Positions 34,901-45,750 of a stretch of 64,000 nucleotides of DNA are shown here, piece after piece (the first letter of the stretch is position 1; each line of letters starts with the position of its first letter). The notes beneath the pieces were generated by a model. It did no database searches, had not been told where the DNA came from, and saw only the letters and a program-made list of their open reading frames with translations. Location: assembly GCA_025890175.1 (NCBI GenBank), contig JANPYM010000003.1:2538795-2602794 (forward strand), read 5' to 3'. The translations under genes and the position numbers were made by a program. This DNA comes from Ciborinia camelliae (taxonomy: Eukaryota; Ascomycota; Leotiomycetes; Helotiales; Sclerotiniaceae).

Positions 34901-36296
34901 CAGGATCATCACGAAGAAAATCCCTGAACAAATCCATCCCACCCAGCGACCCAGCTCTTCAAAACTTCAAAAGGGAAAAAAAAGAATGATTACTCGCTGC
35001 AGGTCATAAGATCCAATCACTAGGTCTCCAGATGCAGCCCTGCAACGTAACGCAAAGAAGTCATTTGCTACCCAATAGTCACGCTTTTATGAAGATGCAC
35101 GAGGTTCGAACGCTGGTACGACCCATACTCCTACCTCTCCGGCAGTCGAAGATATCCAATCACGAGCTTCACCATCGACATCTTGAAATCACATCACATC
35201 TCTCGAAAATCTGAGAACTATCAACGAATCAGCATTCAAAACCTCTCCTCTTCTCCTACCTACCTAGGTAAGCATTCGACTGATTTTTCCACGGCAAGAG
35301 CAAGAGCAAGAAAGAGCTACAGCAATGACATCTCGTCACACCAGATAGAAATTCTGTCCAATGATTTGCATTCAATCCCTCGCTCGTTCATTCCTTTCTT
35401 TCTTTCTTTCTTCCTTCCTTCCAACCCTTTCTCCAAAATATTGCTCAATTAATTCGAGTATATTAATTACAATGTACCTATTCCTGCCACCAACCCAACT
35501 GAATCATCAAAACAATCCAATCCAATGCAATCATCAATGCAATCAACTAGGTTACAATCCAATCCAATCCAACCCAACCCACTATTCCACGCCACTCAAC
35601 CACAGCCAGCCAACAACTTAAGACCCGACCCGACCCCAGAACCAACCCTCTGGAAAGCTATGTACCAACCTATGTACCTAGGTATGTACCTATGTATGTA
35701 ATGTAGGTAGGTAAACTCCTTCAATCAATGTTCCTTCCGATCCTTCCTGCACGTCAACCGAGCCACCAAGTTCCAACCCTCGCTTGTCATAGAGTCATAG
35801 AGACCTAGTAAATAAACATCCCATCCCATCCCATCCCATCCAACCAATGAACCCCCCAACCCCACCTCTACCTATGAGTCCAGAAGTCCAAAAGTCCAAA
35901 AGTCCAGATCCCTCACGAGCTGAGCGGTGGGCCGCGATGTAAACATATCCATAAAAATATATCCATAAAACCATCTCCATAAACAAACAAACAACCAACC
36001 TCCCAACCAAAACCCCAACACAAACCCAGAACCGCATTGCGTTGCATTGCGTTGCATCGCATTGCTCAAGTCCTCAAATCTCACTCCAAACTCATCGTAT
36101 CGTATCGACATATCGTATCGTATCGTATCGTCGGTTACATCGATACATCGATACCCATGGACTGGATATTGAAGATACCATACCATACCATGCCATACGA
36201 CCAAATGATTAGGAATGGAATTGATCCAAGCTTACCTACCTACCTACCTTCCTACCCACCAGAAACCTTACCCTGCCTTACAATACCCATCCAGAT

Positions 36297-36418
36297 CCCA
36301 TCCCATCCCATCCCATCCCATCCCATCCCATCCCATCCCATCCCATCCCATCCCATCCCATCCCATCCCATCCCATCCCATCCTATCCTATCCTATCCTA
36401 TCCTATCCTATCCTATCC
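36297..36418. repeat. (TCCCA)n followed by (TCCTA)n pentanucleotide array
   Basis: About 17 TCCCA copies (to about 36380) change into about 7-8 TCCTA copies. A single C-to-T drift in the unit appears to have been amplified. Confidence 0.93.
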
Positions 36419-36529
36419 CGAAGAACCTAGGAAATCCATGCGTGATAAGGGTCTTCAATAAGGCTACATATATACATATACATACCTAGGTATACATACA
36501 TATACGAGTAGCTATCTAGTTCCCTACCT

Positions 36530-36700
36530 ACCTAGCTCCCTACCTACCTAGCTACCTCCCTCCCTAGTTCCCTACCTACCTAGCTCCCTACCTACCTAGC
36601 TCCCTACCTACCTAGCTCCCTACCTACCTAGCTCCCTACCTACCTAGCTCCCTACCTACCTAGCTCCCTACCTACCTAGCTACCTCCCTCCCTAGTTCCC
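36530..36700. repeat. 16-bp minisatellite CTCCCTACCTACCTAG
   Basis: Six or more near-perfect consecutive copies, flanked on both sides by variant copies (GTTCCCTACC, TACCTCCCTCC) from about 36508 to 36800. The unit is itself built of CTAC and CTAG steps like the microsatellites around it. Confidence 0.85.
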
Positions 36701-37616
36701 TACCTACCTACCTACCCACCTCCCTCCTTCCCTTCTTACCTAGCACCCTACCTACCTACCTAGCTAGCTACCTAGCTCCCTACCTAGCTACCTACCTAGC
36801 TAAACTGTACATGTGATTAAATTGACCTCTCTCTCTCTCTCTCGCTCTCTCTCTCTCGAGAGAGAGAGACGAAGGAAAAGAAGGAAAGGGAAGACTGCAA
36901 GTGCCCGTGTACATGTACAATGATTTAATGAAGAATTCTTTTGATATTCTTTTGGGGGGGGGAGAAGGTTGATTGATAGTTTGTTTGTTTACTCCCCTTC
37001 TGTTTAAGCAAGCTTCAGAAAGACAGATAGACCCAGGTAGATAGCTAGGTAGGTAGGTAGATTTACCAGATAGGATGTCTTTTTTCGCGCGAGAGAGAGT
37101 CGAGAGTGGAGTCGAAATGCGGAATCGAGATTCTAGGGACACCCGACCATTACATGACATTTCATCTACGATTGATGAACTTCCAAAACCCGCCCGATCA
37201 TTCAAATCATAGCAGGATAGGAAACATATCGTGAGATGGACTGTTATCTAGATACACACTCTTTCATCTCAGTGTGCTAATATCTCCAAGGCTCTTGTCG
37301 CCAAGATCATCACGGATTATGGCCATAACATGCAGTTGAATTCATTGCAATTTTATAGCAAGTCGTAGTGACCATGGTAGTTTTAGCGGTGAAAGCAAAT
37401 CTTCTCAATATATCCGTCGAGAAGCTCATGCCCATATTGGATACGTCTTATTCTTTTCTCATTCGTCCATCCCAGCCAACACCAAAGCACCAACACCAAA
37501 GCAAATCAAATCAACCCCCGGGGTATCAAAAATATTCATAAAAGCAATTCGTCATCCATCCCACTTGTTCGCCATAGAATTCCATCTCACCCCCTCGCCA
37601 AATAACTCCAAATCCT

Positions 37617-40600
37617 TCATAGTTCCATACTCTCCTCTCGAAACTTTGAAAGCGTACTCGACCTGACAGCTAAAGTAGTTCCATCAAGGTTGTCACCCTC
37701 AATCTCAGCCTCCCCCACATTAACACCATCTCGCTCTCGCTCTCCCTCTCTCAGTCTTCCATTCCCGTCCTCCTTATCCTTCTCCGCACCTCTAAACGAC
37801 GAAACAAAAACATCTGTAACAACGTGATCCCCTTGCGCAACCATAACATCCACAACATGTGCACCTTCTTCATCGATCAAAATACCCTCTTCCTCGTAAT
37901 CTTGATCCTCATCTTCCTCTTCAGTTGTTACCAACGTTTCGTGTTTTAATTGCAAATATTCGTCTACGAGATCACAGTAATCGGCGCGCAGATCTGCGTG
38001 TTCTTCCTGGAGACTTTTGAATGCTGTTTTGTAGTCTATCTTGCTGCTGCTGGTGGAGGTATCCGAGTCTGATTCTGAGTCCGGCTCATCGCTGTCTTCG
38101 ATGAAGCTGTTGATTTCGTATTCTTCATTGGCGACTAGCTGGGAATCTTCATCTTGAGTATCATATGCAGAGGACTGGTAGTCGAGATGAGTTTCCCCAA
38201 TTAATCGACGAGTTTCTTCGGGAGCAGCCTCGCTTTCATCATCTGAAAATTCATAGATTCGAGGAAAGGCTCCTGGGAAGTCAATTTCCTCGTAGAATGG
38301 GTTAGCTCCGTTGCCACATCCAGTGCAGAAACCAGGCATAAAATCGAATTTTTGACCCTTATCCTCCCAAATCTCATGACCACAATCTGCGCAACGAAGG
38401 ATATCATCTATCGGGTCATGAAAGGGTTGATTTTCAAACTCGATGTAATTACCATAATTATTTTGTCCAACTGCTACTAGAGAAGATCCATCATCGTCGT
38501 CATGGTCATCAAGACCATCATCGTCTGCTGCGGGCTCCTTACTATCCACCAAAACAAGGTTGTCTTGATGACCGACTGTGTCAGTATCGCTATCGGCTTC
38601 CGGTTGAAAGAGCTCAGTCATGCTATTTAAACTTCTGGCAAAGTTCCATGGCCTGTGTTGAATCAGATGAGGTTGTTTTGAATATGATGTAGCTTGTTTG
38701 AACTCCCTAGCAAGGGATTGCAGTGTGGACAGCTGGTGGTCGAAATATGGATCCACGTCTATATCCACACCTGAATCCGCTTCCAGACTATGTTGGAAGT
38801 TCGATAAGATGTCGAGGGCTTCTTGAGAAATTGTTCGCATTGTCATATGAAGTCCCAAGAGAATTGGATGAGGTACTAGCTGATCAATTTGTGTATAGAT
38901 GGATCCAAGATTTGGTAGTTCTTGGTTAATGTATGTTTCAACATCTAAATCACCAACGTGGAGTGTCATCAATGCTTCCATTGCTTGTTCGCAGAGTGCA
39001 GGGACATTTCCAAGTTCCTCCATCAATATAGTGAGAGGTAGTTTTAAGTCAACGCCGCCTTTATTAGGCTCGTCAACTGGCTCTAGGCTCTGTCGCTTTG
39101 ATCCTGCGGCAGACGTTGAAGGGGTGACTGCCTTAGATGACCTACAACATCGGGGAATTAGTAATTTCCTCCTATGAAAGAATTTTAGGGGGAAGATGAG
39201 CAATTGAAGTTGTATAAGGAAGCCAAGATAATGCAGAAGATGAAATCTTCACATAGATTTGGACAATGGAGAATACTATATGAAAGAACTAATTGAGCTT
39301 ACATTGAGCCATCCATCTGATAGTCATCACTAAGTCGAACACGCTTCAATGGCGGTGGACTAATCATCTCTGTAGCTGTTCTTCGTCTGAAGCCCTGACC
39401 GCTTGAGCTCGACTCTGGATTTTTAGCTGCTAATTCGAGGGTTTTGGTGATGACAGCTACAGTTTCGTGAGACGGCGGAGCTAGTGGTGAAGTAAGTATT
39501 TCCTCCGACCAGCTAGACAGTGGTTTTCGACTGGTGCCAGCTAAGTTTTTATGGAACGGAGCTGGTGTGGAAGGACTGCCTATATTGGTCCATCTGGCTG
39601 CCGTTAAGCTAAATTCCTCAAAGCGGGCGTTCGGCATTGGAGAAGATCTAGATGCAACTGTTGTTTGCGTTTGTTGACTTGACATTTCCCTTTCTGCCGC
39701 AAGAGAAGCGACTATTTGTCGCATTTCACTGTCATGTCGAAAGATAGAAGCAGAGCAGTGATCACCGAAAAGCTTTCTCATACTAAAGTCTGTGATATGA
39801 TTAGCTTAGCTTAACGCATTGAAATTGCTCCAACAGTATCATGGAATATAATCAAACACCCAAGACGAGGTCACGTACCTTCATCCCAGGTGTCTTCATC
39901 CACAGTGCATGGATATACATCTTTCGGTTTGAAGATTTCAACAAGATGACGAAGCTCGGGATATGACGAATGGCGAGAGTATGGAAATGTGATCAGCTTA
40001 GGAAGATTATGATTTCGCGAGGTAGAGTCTTTCTTCTCATCAGGAACTTCGCAAGATTTCTGGGCCAACTTTCGTAATAGAGACTCCCCAAGATCTTTCA
40101 AAGAGATTTGGTCAATACTGTTTGATAAGCCATCTAGAGATATAGCCTCAGTAGTAGATGCTAATTCAGTGAGAAGCATACGCCGAATATTTTCAACAAT
40201 GGGTTCGTCTGTCTCCCCAAAACTGATAGAATCATTAGTGAAGGTCGAACGAAAAAGTTAATTTGACTTACACTGTCTCTAACAACTCCTTGACATCTTC
40301 TGGATCCATGGCAAGTTCATAGCTTGGTACAAGATCACCCCAACCACCTCCAATACCAACTTCTGCTACCTCAGCTCCAGATGGTAGACGGGTAATGATA
40401 GGTCGAATCAACACAACATCCTCCTCCTCGTATAACGAACATCCCATTCCTTTCTCACAACTGTGAATTCGTACATCTTTGTTGGTGGTAAGACATCCCT
40501 CCTTTGGACCGTTGCCCACAACACATCCTGCTAATACAGGACCCTCAGGTGCCAAGAAACGTAGTTGACCATCAGCCCCTTCTTGACGCAGTGATTGGTA

Positions 40601-41420
40601 TAGTCTAATCTTGTATTTGTCCACATGAATTTGTGAGTCGAGTGTTCGTGATAGTGCCGCCCAAACTTCTTCGTATCCGAATGTCCAAGCAGAGAAATGG
40701 AACTTGGTCTTTGGCGGATACTTTCTGACTTTGCCAATCAACTCTTTCAGACCCTCGGCCTTTGTCGGGAACTTCATTGGTCCAGTATTGCTTGTATCGA
40801 GATAGATGCAGTCTAGAGTCTTCATTCCAGTAGTGTACTCGATCAAGAACGGATTTCGCGTTAAATTGTTGACGAACCATGGTTCCGATCGAATATCCCC
40901 AGTATACAGGACTGCTGTACTTCCACGCTCGAATAAGAACATTACTGCCCCGGTACAGTGATTAGCATCGAACAAAGTAACCCTAACTTCATTCCTCGGG
41001 GCCAACTCAATCAACGTCGGAGTCTCCAACGGTATCGGCTTCAAAACACTCCTCAAATGCTTATAAGTCTTCTTCTCCTTCTCCAAAATACCCTTCGCCA
41101 AGTTCAATCGATCTCTCCTTTTCTCAAGTCTCAACAAGATCTCCTTGGTAGCAGCCGAGCAGTAAACGAATGGCAATTTAACACGATCGTTATCAAGTCC
41201 ATCGAGATGGTCACTATGGACATGGCTTAAGAAACATGCTAACGGAGCTGTACGTCCTGGGATTTGGCGGAAATAATCGACTTTGACAATATCAGCTTTG
41301 GCCTTAACAATATATGCTGTCATATCTGACCCATCACAAACTTTTGACTTCTGGATGGGTTGATTTTCACTTACCACGAATGTCTGGAAACTCGGGAATG
41401 TATCCGCCAAAAGTCGACAT
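37617..41420 (-). CDS. Artemis/SNM1-family metallo-beta-lactamase nuclease with long acidic C-terminus
   Basis: Five exons: 41420-41375, 41280-40272, 40222-39879, 39789-39303, 39141-37617, giving 1136 aa. The beta-CASP nuclease fold trims DNA ends or cross-links in repair. The start exon lies in a different frame from the main ORF and reads MSTFGGYIPEFPDIR; spliced on, it gives VDYFRQIPGRTAPLACFLSH, the usual family N-terminus. Metal motifs: SHVHSDHLDGL, DANHCTGAVMFLFE and LYTGDIRSEP. The DRMBL part ends at HLVEIFKPKDVYPCTVDEDTWDEDFSMRKLFG, which appears only after splicing exons 2-4. The last about 500 residues (exon 5) are unusual: helical, then very acidic, with a CADC…CTGC pair (CX2C-x20-CX2C) like a zinc ribbon. 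An ACGCG core and CACGTG lie about 130-155 bp upstream of the start. Exon 5 joins in phase and has no good start of its own, but a transcript would be needed to prove one gene. Confidence 0.85.
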
Positions 41421-41905
41421 TTTGAAGGATTTATCCTCATGTGGGTCAAGTAGAGAATAAATATCCCATGTCAAGATACTATCGACTCAACCTTTGAAAG
41501 AAGTTCGAAACTTTGAATGTATATTGATCAAGAACGCGATGCCGCACAAAAAGACGCGCTAGTACAGGTTACCACGTGACAATACCCCGCATTACTGCAC
41601 GCACTACCGTGACTAGGCACCAATCGTGCCAACCTCAAGTTCTTTGTGTAGGGAAGGAAGATATAGAATTGTTAAACTCGACTTATGGATGTTCAAATTT
41701 CAATTGCAGAATGAAATGCACGTTCACGTTCATGGATGTTCTTATAGGTAACCTTCAAGGTTATAGCTAAATTACCAAATATAATGAACCTTTTCTCCAT
41801 CCTCCCAACCAAGGGAAGATATAATATTAGAAATCCGGCCTTTGAATGTTCAAATTTCAATTGTAGATTGAAATGGCATCTATGACTACAGTACAGGTAG
41901 CAAAA
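41421..41905. other. Short intergenic; promoter of the nuclease gene
   Basis: Tandem minus-strand genes flank it. The segment TGGATGTTCAAATTTCAATTG (about 41684-41705) recurs with small change at about 41846-41866. Confidence 0.5.
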
Positions 41906-44712
41906 TTAAAAGCGTCGATTCTTCTCCGTCCTTTCGCTTTGACTGCCTTCATCCACTTCCAACTTCCTCTTCCGGTTAGCATTTTCCGCTCCTTCCTTCA
42001 GCAAGTCATCAAGGTCCAGGTCCATATCCGTACGGTTTTGATCCCGCCTTCTTGCATAGTCGTTACTCATGTCCGACAAGCTTATTGATCTTTTGATCGA
42101 ACTCCGAACCCACTCTTCGAGGAAGGCATCATGCTCATCTAGAATCTTGTTTCTCGTCTTTGTATCGACTTCAAGCAATATAGGAAGTGGATAGCTGGTC
42201 AAGTAGATATTGTATGGCCTAGCCTCGAAAAGGGCACTGCAGGCAAGCGCATCTTCAGTGTGGACGAATTCAGCCATGGTGGATTGGTAGGTCTGAATCT
42301 GATGCGAGAAGAATTCGCAGAGATCACCGAATTTTCCTGCGCAAAGGATCTTCTTACCGTTGACATGTATCTTGGGCTGGCAATCAATCTAACGAACAGT
42401 CAAATATTAGTAATCACTGGCTAGAAGGGGTCTCGTTATATCATTTTAAATTTCCGAAAAACTCTCGACAATTGAAAGTGCGTCTTGGGGGAGAAAACGA
42501 GGGGTGGATTCGCTTTGAATTACTCCTCCACAAGATTCTTCAATCTCTAAAGTATTCTCGACGATTGGAGTACCTCCGTGGTGGAAGAAACTGATCAATC
42601 AATGACGAGGAGGAAGGAATGTACTCACAGTAGTTGCTTTATCATGGTTCTTATACTGAGCCCAAAAATGGTCAGGCTTGATTAGCTGATCAGAGTATAT
42701 CAATCTCTTCCAAATCTCAAGAAACTTATGCGCTTTCTCGAGTGCTGCATTGTCTCCAGGTTGGTATGGCTCAATGGTGAGTTTGAGGTGCTCAGATTCA
42801 TCATCATTATCTAATACTGTCAATCCTATAACAAAAACTAGTAACTGAAAAATGGCCCGAAACTCAAAAGGAAGCACTCACATTTTATTGTAACTCCAAG
42901 AGCTCTTTGGACAGATTTGAACGAATCGTCCCAGTCTCCCAGGAGCGCACGGAAAATGGTATTTTTTCTGATAGTTACCTCTCTAGTGCCCTCGACCGGA
43001 TCCGCTCTCTTGCTAGGTAACGCCCGTAGAAGTCTTCTTGGCCCCTCAGGGCTTGATCCAAAGGGGTTGGAGCCACCTGATATCTCTGTTCGACCAAACG
43101 AATTCTTGCTATGGGAAGAATGATTTAAGTTGATTCTCGGCACATCATATGCTGGGGGGTAACGATCAATCTGTTGGGAAATTAAGTCATTTCTAGCCGG
43201 TGATAGGGTCTTGGTCTTTGTCTTCCTGGCAATTCTCTGAGATGGTGGAGGGACCATCGAAAAGCTATCGATATGCTTTCCTGATGATTTATCGTCTAAC
43301 AAAGGGACTTCTCCTGGTTTGTCATTTAGCCATGGAAATGGCTCTTTCTTAAAAATTCTTTCCCAGGTCATTTGGTCAGCGTGCCACTAAGGTATTAAGT
43401 CAGCATTAATCGCTAGACGAGAGCTAAGCGTTTGAGGGTGGTATGATATGTGGGCAGAAGATAAGTAGTCGAGCCAGAGGTGAGGTGGAACTCAACAATG
43501 CAGGTAAGTAGGTTGTGCGAATTGATGCTGAGCAATGAAGATGAGTAAAAGCTTTAAACTTACATGTCTGAGGGAGCGGTCGTAACCAGGATGACGCACC
43601 CTCACTATATCTCTACTTCTTTGCAAAGCACGGAAGAACGCATGTCTGAGATCATCACCACCTATCTTCAATGCCTTCAGTTCCATCTCCCTCTCTTTAG
43701 GAGAGTAGGTCAATTCAGGGTGTGCCATTGAATCTCCAGGTCTCATTGCCGCACTGTATCTTCTTAATCCCTCGAGTTTGGTTGTAAGACCGCCCTGTCT
43801 TGTTGTCTCACCGGATCTGATTGTTTCACGCTGTCGGAATTCGACTTTTCCCATGGGTCCAGAAGATCTAGATCTAGATCTATGTCGATTTGCAGATCTA
43901 TGAATTACAGATTGACCTCCTGTAGATCCACCTCCCGCAGATCGACCAGGGTGAAGTTGATTATCTGAAGAACTGAGATCATATGATCTAGATGGCTCAT
44001 TGCAGGGAAAGGTACCCTTCTGATGGACTAATGATGAATTAGCTTTGTGTGATATACAGCACAATGCTTTAAATGAATACGTACAATTTAACTTCCAAAC
44101 TTGGCTTCCTGACATCCACTGCTGCCATTCTAACCTTTCCCGTGGGTACCTCTCTTTCATGCTCTCCAGCACCTCTTTGTATTTCACCAATATGGTTGGA
44201 TTTCCAGCTGCATTAAGCAGCAACTCTTCGATCTTGAGTGAAAAAACAGGCTTTGGTCTGCTTGCTAAGCCTGAAATTTCCTTCCTATCTGGCGATACAA
44301 TCTCACCGGACTCTGAGCTCAGTGTCTCAGCCCGAGGAAATTGAATTGCCTTGGAGGAAATACCTGGCCATGGATCGTTTGGAACTACATTTTTATTAGA
44401 AATGAGTTGGGCATTGGGTTATATGTCAAGTCAAAACTCACAGAATTGTTTCCACTGGAGTGCGATGTCAGTACTTTCCTTTGGTGGTAGTTCATTCTCA
44501 AATAATCATTTCAACAAAACAGAAAAGGATGGAGTATTGCTTACAACGAGATATTCAGCTCTTCCTAATGCCCAAGACTCCGCACAATGCGGATTTTCCT
44601 TAAAAACTTGGTTCAATTTCCGCTGAAAATCATCTGTGATTTCAGAGTTCGGAATTCCCTTTTCACTGGCCTTTTTGGCCATCAAATTTTGCTGCGTCTT
44701 ATAAGAATCCAT
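41906..44712 (-). CDS. Seven-exon protein of unknown function (706 aa)
   Basis: Exons: 44712-44545, 44454-44442, 44384-44085, 44027-43564, 43386-42882, 42816-42629, 42388-41906. All joins are GT-AG and in frame; exon 2 is only 13 nt and encodes WKQF plus one base. Conserved-looking blocks: HCAESWALGRAEYLVWKQFPNDPWPG near the start, YPRERLEWQQWMSGSQVWKL, WHADQMTWERIFKKEPFPWL, an Arg/Ser region (HRSRSRSSGP), a folded-looking tract LLDNDDESEHLKLTIEPYQPGDN, and HVNGKKILCAGKFGDLCEFF before a basic tail (NRKRKLEVDEG…RTEKNRRF). I cannot name a family. Mixed Trp-rich and basic segments suggest a nuclear protein. Exon 6 uses the acceptor at 42817; the nearer TATAG would create a stop. Confidence 0.7.
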
Positions 44713-45750
44713 GATGTTAAAGCTTCCAAGTAATTCTTGGAAGTTTTAAATGGATCTACGATGTGTTTGTTGTTGGTTGTATTTGAGAAAGTGAGTTGTT
44801 GATAAAAGTTTGTTTGCTTTTTTTGCCCTCGGTTATTCCAAAGGCGGCAGGAACATTGATTCTTCTACATTGACTTCAAGTACCTACCTAGGTAGTTGGT
44901 AGGTAGTATTTGAATGCTCAATTTGATTTTGAACAATGAAATGGTGATATGGGCCAACATTTTAGCTGTTGATGAAAGTGTACCACCTTGCTTTATTTTG
45001 ACTAGCAAGTTCCCCGATGAGCTTTGAATATTTGGATTATATCTGAATACTTATCAAAAGGTCTCTACAATGTGAGTTTTACATAGAAACCCTTTTCATT
45101 TGAATAGCAAGCCCCCAAGTGATATTAAAATGTTCAGCGTTTTTGAAACCCAATATCAAGACCAGCAAGCATCCCAACATGCCGTTACACAACCACTAAC
45201 AAACTTAAGAAACAAACTACAAACTTCAAACTTCCAACATCCAATATAAATCCGAAAATCATCATATCTCTCAACCCAACAAGATTTCCAAGCAAAAGGC
45301 ACAATCGGTAAAATATAGTACATAATGCAGATATCCATAGAGAGCTGTTATTACAAACATATCACATCCTTTTATGGATGTGAGTGCATACAAGTAAGAT
45401 AATTTGTGTAACTCTCACAAGCCACCTCGAAGACTCTCAAGTAATCTCCAGTGTCATTTTATGCTTTCATTCTTTAGCACAGATATAATATGGATGCCTG
45501 TTTCTATACATTCATTCATTCACTTGAAATTAACCACAGCCAGCTTAACCACAATCACAAACATGGATTTTGAAAGATACTATGATTTGAAAGAAACCCA
45601 TTGAATGTTCATGAGAGCCTTTACTATAAATGCAAAATCAATGCAACCTCCCGTTCGTGAACTCCATCCCTGGCTATCGAACCCACGATGTAGCTATAAA
45701 AAAACTCCCCCCTAGCCGATCCATCATTATTGGTCATGTATGCTACATGC
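44713..45750. other. Intergenic, 1 kb; no gene seen
   Basis: Promoter side of the 706-aa gene and 3' side of ada3. One ACCTAGGT octamer at 44886-44893. Confidence 0.55.

Larger units (their letters stand above)
31944..37616. other. 5.7-kb gene-free, microsatellite-dense island
   Basis: No supportable gene; all frames are short or repeat-built. Blocks seen: GGGTATGGGTTTGGGTTT (about 32747-32790), (GGATT)n (about 33100-33127), (TACG)n near 34453-34470, (TTTC)n near 35396-35412, (TCCCA)n at about 35818-35842 and again at 36297-36380, (TATCG)n near 36094-36132, the CTCCCTACCTACCTAG array near 36530-36700, and (CT)n with an inverted GA block near 36829-36870. Six of the window's 13 ACCTAGGT octamers fall in or beside it. 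Very long leaders or non-coding RNA cannot be excluded. Confidence 0.6.

Noticed and set aside
35095..35125. GGTTCGAAC stretch resembling a tRNA T-arm
   Set aside because: No acceptor stem, D-arm or anticodon stem can be folded around it.
36037..36489. Frame rich in SHPIP repeats
   Set aside because: It is built from (TCCCA)n and related microsatellites; no start context or conserved part.
41421..41449. Upstream start of the nuclease at 41440 (MRINPSKC)
   Set aside because: The alternative short exon gives the family N-terminus and is followed by a good GTAAGT donor.
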